Shown here: piece by piece, positions 1 through 7,982 of the stretch | Numbering within the stretch: the stretch's first letter is position 1 | Layout: each line of letters opens with the position of its first letter | DNA from: Pseudocitrobacter sp913778145 | GTDB taxonomy: Bacteria; Pseudomonadota; Gammaproteobacteria; Enterobacterales; Enterobacteriaceae | Direction: 5' to 3' | DNA length: 64,000 nucleotides | Assembly: GCA_035726825.1 (NCBI GenBank) | Contig: JALNTX010000013.1 | Location: forward strand, 71,539-135,538 | Program-made: the position numbers and the translations under genes | Notes under the pieces: model-generated | Databases searched by the model: none | The model's input: the letters and a program-made list of their open reading frames with translations, nothing else | What the model was told of the DNA's origin: nothing

Positions 1-40
1 ATCGATCTCTTCAGCTCTCTTAAAAGACTTTTTGCATAGT

Positions 41-71
41 CATTGGCCCCGGTTCTTCGAAGGGGCCAATG
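41..71. terminator. Strong hairpin downstream of rsmI
   Basis: A perfect 10-bp inverted repeat (CATTGGCCCC / GGGGCCAATG) with an 11-nt loop lies 8 bp past the rsmI stop codon. Neither side has a clean run of T, so it may be a weak or Rho-assisted terminator, or simply an mRNA 3'-end stabiliser for the leftward rsmI transcript. Confidence 0.4.
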
Positions 72-78
72 AATTCAC

Positions 79-942
79 TCACTCGCCCTGCTGCTCCAGC
101 GCATACTTATACAGCGCATTTTTCTTCACGCCGTGAATTTCCGCGGCCAGCGCCGCCGCTTTTTTCAGCGGCAGTTCTGCCTGCAGCAGCGCCAGCGTGC
201 GTAGGGCATCGGCAGGCAGGTCATCTTCCTGCGCTTTATGGCCTTCGACAATCAGCACCATTTCGCCTTTGCGACGGTTTTCATCTTCCTTCACCCACGC
301 CAGCAGTTCGCCGACCGGCGCGCCGTGAATAGATTCCCAGGTTTTGGTCAGCTCGCGCGCCAGCACCACGTAGCGGGATTCGCCCAATACCGCGACGATA
401 TCTTCCAGGCTATCTAACAGGCGGTGGGTGGATTCATAAAAAATCAGCGTACGCGTCTCTTCTTCGATGGCTTTCAGCGCGTCGCGACGGCCTTTTGATT
501 TGGCGGGTAGAAAACCTTCATAGCAGAAACGGTCCGAAGGCAGACCGGCGGCGCTCAGTGCGGCGATAGCGGCACACGGCCCCGGCAGTGGCACCACGCG
601 AATGCCCGCTTCACGGCAGGTACGCACCAGATGGTAGCCAGGATCGTTAATCAGCGGCGTACCGGCATCGGAAACCAGGGCAATGTTTTGCCCCTCTTTC
701 AGCTTCGCCACCAGCGTTTCGGCTTTTTGTTGTTCGTTATGGTCATGCAGTGCAAATAACCGGGCGTTAATCCCAAAATGTTGCAGCAGTAAACCGGTGT
801 GGCGCGTGTCCTCGGCGGCAATTAAATCAACGGCTTGTAATACGTTTAATGCACGTTGCGTGATATCAGCCAGATTCCCGATAGGAGTGGGTACAATATA
901 GAGCTGACCTTCAGAATTCTCAGCTGATTCGTGTTGTTTCAT
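79..942 (-). CDS. rsmI: 16S rRNA (cytidine-1402-2'-O)-methyltransferase RsmI
   Basis: RsmI uses S-adenosylmethionine to methylate the 2'-O of C1402 in the decoding centre of 16S rRNA; with RsmH it makes m4Cm1402, which tunes start-codon choice and fidelity. The 287-residue protein has the tetrapyrrole-methylase fold signatures PTPIGNL (residues 18-24) and SDAGTP (91-96), which form the SAM pocket. Length matches the E. coli protein (286 aa). It is transcribed away from lpoA, with only 63 bp between the two start codons, so the promoters of both must overlap. Former name yraL. Cytoplasmic. Confidence 0.96.
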   Translation of the reverse strand: MKQHESAENSEGQLYIVPTPIGNLADITQRALNVLQAVDLIAAEDTRHTGLLLQHFGINARLFALHDHNEQQKAETLVAKLKEGQNIALVSDAGTPLINDPGYHLVRTCREAGIRVVPLPGPCAAIAALSAAGLPSDRFCYEGFLPAKSKGRRDALKAIEEETRTLIFYESTHRLLDSLEDIVAVLGESRYVVLARELTKTWESIHGAPVGELLAWVKEDENRRKGEMVLIVEGHKAQEDDLPADALRTLALLQAELPLKKAAALAAEIHGVKKNALYKYALEQQGE

Positions 943-1005
943 TGTTTCATCCGTATTGCCGATTTAATATTGAGCATTGAGCCAAAAAAATATCACTGGA
1001 TACAT

Positions 1006-3093
1006 ATGGTACCGTCAACATTTCTTCGTTCTAAAGCCGCGCGCTGCCTGCCTGTTGTTCTGGCGGCATTACTTTTCGCCGGCTGTGGCACCCAGCAAAC
1101 ACAGGACCAGAGTGCATCCCATTTAGAGGGAACCGCACAAGCGGACTCTGGTTATTACCTGCAGCAGATGCAGCAGAGTGCGAATGATAGCAAGACCAAC
1201 TGGCAATTACTCGCCATTCGTGCACTGCTGAAAGAAGGTAAGAGCCAGCAGGCAATGGAACTGTTCGGTCAGTTACCAAAAGAGCTTAACGATGAGCAGC
1301 GTCTGGAGCAGTCGCTGCTGGCCGTTGAGATCAAACTGGCACAGCAGGATTTCAAAGGCGCGGAAGCGCTGTTGGCGAAAATCGATCCGAATGGTCTGAG
1401 CAATAATCAGCAGATCCGTTTCTGGGCCGACGGCATCGCCTCGCAGCAAGGGAAACCGACCCTTACGCTGCTGCGTGCGTTAATCGCGCAGGAACCTCTG
1501 CTGAAAGCCGTACCGGAAAAACAGAAAAATATCGATGCCACCTGGCAGGCACTTTCGGCAATGACGCAGGAACAGGCCAACGCGTTGGTGATTAATGCCG
1601 ATGAAAATGTGTTACAGGGTTGGCTCGATCTGCAACGTGTCTGGTTCGATAACCGCAACGATGCCGACATGATGAAAGCCGGGATCAAAGACTGGCAGAC
1701 CCGCTATCCGCAGAACCCTGGCGCAAAACTGCTGCCGACTCAACTGGTGAACGTCCAGAGTTTTAAACCGGCTTCAACCAATAAGATTGCCCTGCTGCTG
1801 CCGTTAAATGGCCAGGCGGCGGTTTTTGGTCGCGCCATTCAGCAAGGTTTTGAAGCCGCGAAAAACGGGATTTCCCCGGTGAGCGGCAGCGCGGTGCCGG
1901 AACAGGTTGCACAGGCCGCATCGACCAATGACGTGGTCAGCCCGTCTCAGGCTGAAGTCACTGACCTGACGACACCGCAGACGCAGCCAGTACAGGCTCC
2001 AGCGCCAGTACAGGCACCGGTGCAATCCGTCACCGCTGCGCCACAGCAACAGGAACAGGAACAAGCGCCAGCCGCAGCCGCTCCAGCAACGCCAGCAGCC
2101 CAGCCCGTTGCTGCGAACCCATCGGCCGAGCTGAAAATTTATGACACCACCACGCAGCCAATGAGCCAGATTCTGACGCAGGCCCAGCAGGATGGCGTCA
2201 CGCTGGTAGTCGGCCCGCTGCTGAAAAACAATGTGGACGATCTGCTGAAAAGCAATACGCCGCTGAACGTGCTGGCGCTTAATCAACCGGAATCGGTCAC
2301 CAACCGTGCGAACGTCTGCTACTTCGCGCTCTCTCCGGAAGATGAAGCGCGCGACGCCGCACGTCATATTCATGAGCAGGGCAAGCAGGCTCCGCTGCTG
2401 CTGGTTCCGCGTAGCGCACTGGGCGACCGCGTGACGCGCGCCTTCGCAGAAGAGTGGCAATCGCTGGGCGGCGGTACCGTGCTGCAGCAGAAATTTGGTT
2501 CAGTCTCTGAACTGCGCGGCGGCGTGAACGGCGGTTCCGGCATTGCGCTAACCGGCAGCCCGGTCACCACCAGCCAGAATCAACCTCAAAGCGTAACCAT
2601 TGGCGATTTAACCATTCCGGCACCGCCGAGCGATGCGCAAATCAGCAGCGGTGGTAAAGTGGATGCCGCGTACATCGTAGCGACAGCGCAGGAAATTGCG
2701 TTCATCAAGCCGATGATCGCCATGCGTAACGGCAGCCAGGGCGGCGCAACGCTGTATGCCAGCTCGCGCAGCGCGCAAGGCGTCGCCGGGCCTGATTTCC
2801 GTTTAGAGATGGAAGGCTTGCAGTACAGTGAAATTCCGATGCTGGCGGGCAGTAATCCGTCGCTGATGCAGCAGGCGTTGCGTACGGTGAATAACGACTA
2901 TTCCCTGGCGCGTCTGTATGCAATGGGCGCAGATGCCTGGTCGCTGGCGAATCATTTCTCGCAAATGCGCCAGGTGCCAGGCTTTGAGCTGAACGGCAAC
3001 ACCGGTGATTTGACGGCAACTCAGGATTGCGTGATTAACAGGAAGTTATCATGGCTCAAATACCAACAGGGTCAGGTCGTCTCAGCAAACTAA
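1006..3093 (+). CDS. lpoA: Penicillin-binding protein activator LpoA (outer-membrane lipoprotein)
   Basis: LpoA is an outer-membrane lipoprotein that reaches through the periplasm to activate PBP1A (transpeptidation) during peptidoglycan growth. The start at 1006 gives MVPSTFLRSK and a lipoprotein signal with lipobox LFAGC, Cys27 being the acylated residue; an upstream in-frame ATG at 931 would put 25 extra residues before the signal and overlap rsmI, so it was not used. Residues about 30-300 are the TPR-like N-domain. The C-terminal half has the type 1 periplasmic-binding-protein fold, interrupted near residues 310-395 by a Pro/Ala/Gln-rich low-complexity linker. The 695 residues exceed the 678 of E. 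coli, mainly through that linker. The last 43 bp overlap yraN, suggesting co-transcription and coupled translation. Confidence 0.95.
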   Translation: MVPSTFLRSKAARCLPVVLAALLFAGCGTQQTQDQSASHLEGTAQADSGYYLQQMQQSANDSKTNWQLLAIRALLKEGKSQQAMELFGQLPKELNDEQRLEQSLLAVEIKLAQQDFKGAEALLAKIDPNGLSNNQQIRFWADGIASQQGKPTLTLLRALIAQEPLLKAVPEKQKNIDATWQALSAMTQEQANALVINADENVLQGWLDLQRVWFDNRNDADMMKAGIKDWQTRYPQNPGAKLLPTQLVNVQSFKPASTNKIALLLPLNGQAAVFGRAIQQGFEAAKNGISPVSGSAVPEQVAQAASTNDVVSPSQAEVTDLTTPQTQPVQAPAPVQAPVQSVTAAPQQQEQEQAPAAAAPATPAAQPVAANPSAELKIYDTTTQPMSQILTQAQQDGVTLVVGPLLKNNVDDLLKSNTPLNVLALNQPESVTNRANVCYFALSPEDEARDAARHIHEQGKQAPLLLVPRSALGDRVTRAFAEEWQSLGGGTVLQQKFGSVSELRGGVNGGSGIALTGSPVTTSQNQPQSVTIGDLTIPAPPSDAQISSGGKVDAAYIVATAQEIAFIKPMIAMRNGSQGGATLYASSRSAQGVAGPDFRLEMEGLQYSEIPMLAGSNPSLMQQALRTVNNDYSLARLYAMGADAWSLANHFSQMRQVPGFELNGNTGDLTATQDCVINRKLSWLKYQQGQVVSAN

Positions 3094-3437
3094 CCACGAA
3101 ACAGACTGGCGACGCAGCGGAACTTCATGCGCGTCGCTGGCTGGAAGGTCAGGGGCTGACATTCATCGCCGCCAATTTTCGCGATCGCGGCGGTGAAATC
3201 GACCTGATTATGCGCGACGGTACGGTAACGGTTTTTGTGGAAGTCCGTTATCGTACTTCCGGTGCGTATGGCGGCGCGGCCGCAAGCGTAACCCGGAGTA
3301 AGCAACATAAATTATTACACACTGCCCAATTGTGGCTCGCCCGTCACAATGGGAGTTTTGATACTGTGGATTGCCGTTTCGATGTGGTAGCCTTCACTGG
3401 CAATGACGTCGAATGGTTAAAAAACGCATTTAGTTAA
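3051..3437 (+). CDS. yraN: UPF0102 nuclease-fold protein YraN
   Basis: A 128-residue protein of the UPF0102 (YraN) family, which has a restriction-endonuclease-like (archaeal Holliday-junction-resolvase-like) fold. The motif GGEIDLIM followed by TVFVEVRYR (about residues 44-66) carries the Glu/Asp/Glu residues expected at the metal site. No substrate is established for the family. The start lies inside lpoA (43-bp overlap), and diaA follows 29 bp downstream, so the gene sits in a probable lpoA-yraN-diaA-dolP transcription unit. Assignment to family is firm; the biochemical role is not known. Confidence 0.9.
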   Translation: MAQIPTGSGRLSKLTTKQTGDAAELHARRWLEGQGLTFIAANFRDRGGEIDLIMRDGTVTVFVEVRYRTSGAYGGAAASVTRSKQHKLLHTAQLWLARHNGSFDTVDCRFDVVAFTGNDVEWLKNAFS

Positions 3438-3466
3438 TAGCAACATCAAGAATTTAAAGGGAAATC

Positions 3467-4057
3467 GTGCTCGAAAGAATTAAAGTTTGCTTCACTGAAA
3501 GCATTCAAACGCAAATTGCAGCGGCAGAAGCCCTTCCGGATGCTATCTCCCGAGCCGCTATGACCCTTGTGCAATCACTGCTCAACGGCAACAAAATTCT
3601 CTGTTGTGGTAACGGTTCCTCCGCCGCCAACGCACAGCATTTTGCTGCCTGTATGATCAATCGCTTCGAAACGGAGCGTCCTGGTTTACCGGCGATTGCA
3701 CTTAATGCCGATAACGTGGTCTTAACGGCAATCGCTAACGATCGTTTACACGATGAAATTTACGCCAAGCAGGTGCGCGCGTTGGGTCATGCCGGAGATG
3801 TGTTACTGGCGATTTCAACCCGTGGCAACAGCCGCGACATCGTGAAAGCGGTAGAAGCTGCCGTGACGCGTGATATGACCATTGTGGCATTAACCGGCTA
3901 CGACGGCGGTGAACTGGCCGGTTTACTCGGTCAGCAGGATGTGGAAATTCGCATCCCTTCCCACCGCAGCGCGCGTATTCAGGAAATGCACATGCTGACG
4001 GTGAATTGCTTATGCGATCTGATTGATAACACGCTTTTCCCACACCAGGACGATTAA
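3467..4057 (+). CDS. diaA: DnaA initiator-associating protein DiaA
   Basis: DiaA binds several DnaA molecules as a homotetramer and promotes their ordered assembly at oriC, keeping initiation synchronous. The 196 residues form one SIS (sugar isomerase) domain, with the phosphosugar-binding-like stretch CCGNGSSAANAQHF near residues 46-59 and the AISTRGNS loop near 115-122, although DiaA is not known to act as an isomerase. The start is GTG at 3467, preceded by AAAGGGAAA. Length equals the E. coli protein. It lies 9 bp before dolP. Confidence 0.95.
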   Translation: MLERIKVCFTESIQTQIAAAEALPDAISRAAMTLVQSLLNGNKILCCGNGSSAANAQHFAACMINRFETERPGLPAIALNADNVVLTAIANDRLHDEIYAKQVRALGHAGDVLLAISTRGNSRDIVKAVEAAVTRDMTIVALTGYDGGELAGLLGQQDVEIRIPSHRSARIQEMHMLTVNCLCDLIDNTLFPHQDD

Positions 4058-4066
4058 GGAGTACAT

Positions 4067-4642
4067 ATGAAGGCATTCTCGCCCCTCGCAGTCCTTATTT
4101 CCGCGCTGCTGCTTCAGGGATGCGTCGCCGCTGCCGTCGTTGGCGGCGCAGCGGTAGGCACGAAGGCGGCAACCGACCCGCGAACCGTGGGGACACAGGT
4201 GGATGATGGCACGCTGGAGCTACGCGTAAACACGGCGCTGTCGAAAGACGAACAAATTAAGAAAGAAGCGCGCATCAACGTGACGGCATACCAGGGCAAA
4301 GTGCTGCTGGTCGGTCAGGCGCCGAATACCGGGCTGGCGGCTCAGGCCAAGCAAATCGCTATGGGCGTAGAGGGCACCACCGAAGTCTTCAACGAAATTC
4401 GTCAGGGTGAGCCGATTAGTCTGGGCACGGCGTCAACGGATACCTGGATCACCACGAAAGTGCGCTCCCAGTTGCTGACAACCGATCAGGTGAAATCGTC
4501 GAACGTGAAGGTCACTACGGAAAACGGTGAAGTGTTCCTGATGGGGCTGGTAACGGATCGTGAAGGCAAAGCCGCCGCCGATATCGCCAGCCGCGTTAGC
4601 GGAGTGAAACGCGTCACCACGGCGTTTACCTATATTCAGTAA
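4067..4642 (+). CDS. dolP: Dual BON-domain outer-membrane lipoprotein DolP (YraP)
   Basis: DolP is an outer-membrane lipoprotein that binds anionic phospholipid, localises to division sites and supports outer-membrane integrity and envelope protein assembly. The sequence has a lipoprotein signal with lipobox LLLQGC (Cys19) and two BON domains, roughly residues 46-115 and 124-190, each with the expected alternating Gly and hydrophobic pattern. The 191-residue length is usual for the family. SD sequence AGGAG lies just before the ATG. It is the last gene of the rightward unit and is followed at once by a BIME. In E. coli the gene belongs to the sigma-E regulon; I did not identify that promoter here. 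Confidence 0.95.
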   Translation: MKAFSPLAVLISALLLQGCVAAAVVGGAAVGTKAATDPRTVGTQVDDGTLELRVNTALSKDEQIKKEARINVTAYQGKVLLVGQAPNTGLAAQAKQIAMGVEGTTEVFNEIRQGEPISLGTASTDTWITTKVRSQLLTTDQVKSSNVKVTTENGEVFLMGLVTDREGKAAADIASRVSGVKRVTTAFTYIQ

Positions 4643-4663
4643 CCGCTCAGGCCTGCGGTTGAC

Positions 4664-4744
4664 GCAGGCCTGATAAGCGTAGCGCCATCAGGCACCGTGC
4701 TGCGCAATTGCCGGATGGCGGCGTAAACGCCTTATCCGGCCTAC
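4664..4744. repeat. BIME (two opposed REP elements)
   Basis: Two REP palindromes in inverted orientation: CAGGCCTGATAAGCG...GCCATCAGGC and TGCCGGATGGCGGC...GCCTTATCCGGCCTAC. They fill the gap between the convergent dolP and yraR; the final bases run into the yraR stop codon. Such elements stabilise mRNA 3' ends and bind gyrase, Pol I or IHF in enterobacteria. Confidence 0.85.
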
Positions 4745-5385
4745 ACTGCGCGCCGCGCGATGTCGCGCAACTCTCCTGACTTCAAAATGGTGACAGGCTC
4801 TCGCGCCGGCGATAACGCTTCCGTCAGCATTGCCTGCGCCACGTCGCGCGCCTTGATCGACTTCCAGTTCCCGGGCAGGAAACCAAACAGCGGGGCCAGC
4901 AGCGACTCGTTGAGGCGTCTTTTATGGCGTTCCCCGACCAGCATAGATGGCCGCGCAATGGTCAGTCGTGGCCACTGCTGCGCAATCAGTGCATCTTCCA
5001 TCTCACCTTTAACGCGGTTATAGAAAAAGGGCGAATGCGCATTGGCGCCCATCGCGCTCACCACCAGCATATGCTTCGCCCCCAGCCGCAGACCGGTAAG
5101 CGCCGTATCAACTACCAACGTGTAGTCCGACTGAATAAACGCCTCTTTTGAGCCTGCTTCACGCATCGTCGACCCCAGGCAACAGAACACGATATCAATC
5201 GGTGTCGTGACCTGCGCGAGCGCGTCGCTTAACTGTGGATCGTGCGGATTAAAGACTTCGGGAAATCCTTCAAGCGGGCGGCGCGTAGGGGCGGCAATCG
5301 AGTAGATATACGGTTCCTGAAGCAGAAGATGCAGTAAGTGACCACCCACTAATCCGGTCGCGCCGGTTATCAATACCTGACTCAT
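4741..5385 (-). CDS. yraR: NAD(P)-binding short-chain-dehydrogenase-like protein YraR
   Basis: A 214-residue atypical short-chain dehydrogenase/reductase. The Rossmann nucleotide motif GATGLVGGHLL (about residues 7-17) is at the N terminus, and FFYNRVKGEMED (about 120-131) has the Tyr-X3-Lys spacing of the SDR active site. It resembles the HTATIP2/TIP30-type NAD(P)H-binding group. No substrate is known to me. It is monocistronic, convergent with dolP, and its stop codon lies in the BIME. Confidence 0.88.
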   Translation of the reverse strand: MSQVLITGATGLVGGHLLHLLLQEPYIYSIAAPTRRPLEGFPEVFNPHDPQLSDALAQVTTPIDIVFCCLGSTMREAGSKEAFIQSDYTLVVDTALTGLRLGAKHMLVVSAMGANAHSPFFYNRVKGEMEDALIAQQWPRLTIARPSMLVGERHKRRLNESLLAPLFGFLPGNWKSIKARDVAQAMLTEALSPAREPVTILKSGELRDIARRAV

Positions 5386-5488
5386 TCATATCCCCTTTAC
5401 GGATTTTTCACCCTTGTAATCTCATCGTCCTGCCCCACACTTTATAGTTCGCAGGATTTTTTTCTGAAGCCAAAACCATGGAGGAATC

Positions 5489-6007
5489 ATGAGCAAAAAA
5501 ATAGCCGTCTTGATCACCGACGAGTTTGAAGATTCAGAGTTTACCTCTCCCGCCGAGGCGTTTCGCAAAGCGGGCCATCAGGTCATCACCATTGAGAAAC
5601 AGGCCGGTAACACGGTTACGGGCAAACGCGGCGAAGCCAAGGTGAAGATTGACGCCGCCATTGACCAGGTCAACCCTGCGGAGTTTGATGCCCTGCTGCT
5701 GCCAGGTGGCCATTCGCCTGACTACCTGCGTGGCGACGATCGTTTTGTGACCTTCACCCGCGATTTTGTTAACACCGGCAAACCGGTATTCGCCATCTGC
5801 CACGGGCCGCAGCTGTTAATCAGTGCTGATGTGGTGCGCGGGCGTAAGCTCACCGCCGTGAAACCTATTGTAGTGGATGTAAAAAATGCCGGGGCGGATT
5901 TTTACGACCAGGAAGTAGTGGTCGATAATGACCAACTGGTGACCAGCCGGACGCCAGATGATTTACCGGCATTTAATCGGGAAGCGTTACGCCTGCTGGG
6001 CGCCTGA
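5489..6007 (+). CDS. yhbO: DJ-1/PfpI family protein deglycase YhbO
   Basis: YhbO (deglycase 2) belongs to the DJ-1/PfpI superfamily; the E. coli protein protects against oxidative, thermal, UV and pH stress and has been reported to repair methylglyoxal- and glyoxal-glycated proteins, an activity still debated. The 172 residues match the family length exactly. The nucleophile-elbow motif AICHGPQ places the catalytic Cys at 104 with His105 next to it; Glu14 lies in DEFEDSE. SD GGAGG precedes the ATG. The 3' end overlaps the convergent yhbP by 21 bp. Confidence 0.94.
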   Translation: MSKKIAVLITDEFEDSEFTSPAEAFRKAGHQVITIEKQAGNTVTGKRGEAKVKIDAAIDQVNPAEFDALLLPGGHSPDYLRGDDRFVTFTRDFVNTGKPVFAICHGPQLLISADVVRGRKLTAVKPIVVDVKNAGADFYDQEVVVDNDQLVTSRTPDDLPAFNREALRLLGA

Positions 6008-6430
6008 ATCCCGTAGCCAATGCAGTTTTTTACCGAAGCCCAGCGTGTTGTCAGTAAACTTGAGTTCATCAAGGCGAATTTCCCAAACGGGTGCTGACAA
6101 CATTCTGGCGACCGGGAAGCGGCGGTTATACAACGTGCGCTTCTCGTCGCTCTCTTCACCTTCCAGCAGGCGAATCTCCCCCTTGAACTGCACGCCACGA
6201 ATCAGCGCCACTGTTTTCGGCTGGCCGTTTACCGTTCCGGCGACGGGCGCGCGCGTACCGGTCATTTGCCCATGACGCGTCGTGGTATCGCTGAGAAGAT
6301 AAAAGGCGACGCGTTCGGCGTCATAAACAAAAAATGCATTCGCACACCACAATTCACCGTCATTCGCCACACACCAGCTTACAACGTGTTGTTTTGTCAG
6401 CCAGCGGCTAATGGCAGCAAGCGTTTCCAT
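5987..6430 (-). CDS. yhbP: UPF0306 protein YhbP
   Basis: A 147-residue protein of the UPF0306 (YhbP) family, related to the split-barrel FMN-binding (pyridoxamine 5'-phosphate oxidase-like) fold. The stretch FYLLSDTTTRHGQMTG near residues 43-58 resembles the flavin-contacting strand of that fold. No reaction has been assigned. It is convergent with yhbO, and its last seven codons lie on the opposite strand of the yhbO 3' end. Confidence 0.85.
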   Translation of the reverse strand: METLAAISRWLTKQHVVSWCVANDGELWCANAFFVYDAERVAFYLLSDTTTRHGQMTGTRAPVAGTVNGQPKTVALIRGVQFKGEIRLLEGEESDEKRTLYNRRFPVARMLSAPVWEIRLDELKFTDNTLGFGKKLHWLRDSGAQQA

Positions 6431-6484
6431 CTTTTCTCTCCGTTATGCTAAGGTGCGTTCACGTTACTATACAGGTTTCAACTC

Positions 6485-6769
6485 GTGCCCTGGTTTCTTT
6501 ATCTGGTCCGCTCGGCGGATAACAAACTCTACACCGGGATCACCACCGACGTGGCGCGTCGCTTTCAGCAGCATCAAAGCGGCAAAGGCGCAAAAGCACT
6601 ACGCGGAAAAGGTGAACTGACGCTGGCGTTTTCTGGCGAAGTTGGTGAGCACTCACTGGCATTGCGACTGGAATACCGCATTAAACAGCTAACGAAGCGC
6701 CAGAAAGAGCGCCTCGTTGCTGGGGAAGAGTCGTTTGAAGCCCTGCTAAGCGGCCTTAAAAGCGATTAA
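6485..6769 (+). CDS. yhbQ: GIY-YIG domain protein YhbQ
   Basis: A 94-residue protein consisting of a single GIY-YIG nuclease-like domain: FLYLVRSADNKLYTGIT (about residues 4-20) supplies the two signature strands, Arg25/Arg26 follow, and a Glu lies near residue 63. Translation starts at GTG 6485. Slightly shorter than the E. coli copy (100 aa) at the C terminus. YhbQ is linked to DNA damage repair in E. coli, but its substrate is poorly defined. Its 3' end overlaps yhbS on the other strand by 14 bp. Confidence 0.88.
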   Translation: MPWFLYLVRSADNKLYTGITTDVARRFQQHQSGKGAKALRGKGELTLAFSGEVGEHSLALRLEYRIKQLTKRQKERLVAGEESFEALLSGLKSD

Positions 6770-7259
6770 AGTGGTCTGAATACTCAACCAGGCCGTGTAC
6801 ACCATTCAGCGCGTCATCCGCCAGACGATGGACCATAAACGCCTCTTCCGTGCCCGGCCAGCGGCAACGTAAGTCGTACTGTGCGGCGCGTTCGAAGCCA
6901 AAACGGCTGTACAACGCAGGTTCACCCAGCGTGACGACCGCGGCGTAGCCGAACTCGTTAAGGGAATCGAGGCCTTCGTAAACCATCTGACGTGCAAGAC
7001 CCTGACCACGATAGCTTTCGTCGACCGCCAGCGGTGCCAATCCGACCCACTGAAGTTCTTCACCTTCAACGCTTACCGGGCTGAATGCCACGTAGCCCAC
7101 CACGTGACCTTCGTCATCCGTCGCCACCAGGCCGAGGGTAATCAAGCCGTCTTCGCGCAGCTCGCGCACAAGATCGGCCTCCCCGTCTCCGTTAAAGGTA
7201 CGACGCAGCAGGGCGTCAATCCCCGGCGCATCAATCCCAATTTCCACTCGAATCAGCAT
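6756..7259 (-). CDS. yhbS: GNAT-family N-acetyltransferase YhbS
   Basis: A single GNAT acetyltransferase domain of 167 residues. LAVDESYRGQGLARQMV (about residues 77-93) is motif A, which holds the acetyl-CoA pyrophosphate (R/Q-X-X-G-X-G/A signature RGQGLA). The acceptor substrate is not established from sequence. The start codon lies 7 bp inside the 3' end of ubiT, so ubiT and yhbS are probably one leftward unit. Confidence 0.9.
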   Translation of the reverse strand: MLIRVEIGIDAPGIDALLRRTFNGDGEADLVRELREDGLITLGLVATDDEGHVVGYVAFSPVSVEGEELQWVGLAPLAVDESYRGQGLARQMVYEGLDSLNEFGYAAVVTLGEPALYSRFGFERAAQYDLRCRWPGTEEAFMVHRLADDALNGVHGLVEYSDHFNRF

Positions 7260-7777
7260 GGCTCACCCACCGATGTGTGTTTAGAGTCTGATGGCGTTTT
7301 CAGCCCGGCTTCCACGAAGTCCGCCAGCTGCATCAGCATGACACGAAGCGCTTTTGGCATCTGTTCAAGCTCAATGGCATCCATCAGGTTTTTAACGTAC
7401 AAACCCAGCTCCGTATCGCCTTCAATAACCAGTCGACGCTGGAAGAAGAGCGTGTCGGGATCTTGTTTACGCGCGGCGATCATCAGCAGGTCGCTGGCAT
7501 CCGCGCTAAAGCTCACATCTGGCTGCGCCGATTCGCTTACAATCAGGCGATCGTTCTCGACGGAGGTAAACCATTGCAGGCCAATATCACGCACCTCAAT
7601 GCTTAACCAGCGACCTTCGAGAAACTCCAGCTCACCATCGGCCAGCGCCTGGCGGAATTGCCAGCTGAGCATCTGCTGCAACACCTGACGTTTGAGGGCG
7701 AACGGCGTGAACTTCACCGGCACGCTCATCAGCGTTGGGGCAACATGAACCAGACGTGAACGCAGTTTATCCAACAC
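7253..7777 (-). CDS. ubiT: O2-independent ubiquinone biosynthesis accessory factor UbiT
   Basis: UbiT (YhbT) is an SCP2-domain lipid-binding protein needed, with UbiU and UbiV, for ubiquinone synthesis without oxygen; it probably holds hydrophobic intermediates as UbiJ does in air. The 174 residues are almost entirely the SCP2 domain (about 30-150), with a conserved C-terminal helix. It faces the ubiUV operon across a 205-bp divergent gap, the same arrangement as in E. coli. Confidence 0.93.
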   Translation of the reverse strand: MLDKLRSRLVHVAPTLMSVPVKFTPFALKRQVLQQMLSWQFRQALADGELEFLEGRWLSIEVRDIGLQWFTSVENDRLIVSESAQPDVSFSADASDLLMIAARKQDPDTLFFQRRLVIEGDTELGLYVKNLMDAIELEQMPKALRVMLMQLADFVEAGLKTPSDSKHTSVGEPC

Positions 7778-7982
7778 AAGCTTTACTCCCTGAATGCAAT
7801 AATCCTGTTATTTTGCCATATCAGATAAACGACATAGCGGCGTAAATCAACAATTATGTGGTAAAGACTAACCATTATTGGTGCCATCAATACGCTTTTG
7901 TCTGCCTCAAATCAAAAATAATCGCCGCCAGGTTAACTAAAATCCCACTTCGTTAACATTATCGCTATCTGCAGGAAGAATT
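7778..7982. promoter_or_regulatory. Divergent control region between ubiT and ubiUV
   Basis: A 205-bp AT-rich gap that must hold the promoters of both ubiT and ubiUV. In E. coli this pair responds to anaerobiosis through FNR. FNR-like half-sites ATCAA occur at 7886-7890 and 7911-7915, but I could not find a convincing full TTGAT-N4-ATCAA site. The ubiU start is preceded by AGGAAG. Confidence 0.4.

Noticed and set aside
7878..7890. FNR box TTGGTGCCATCAA between ubiT and ubiU
   Set aside because: The half-sites are only 3 bp apart and the left half is poor; a true box has a 4-bp spacer. It was mentioned only as half-sites.
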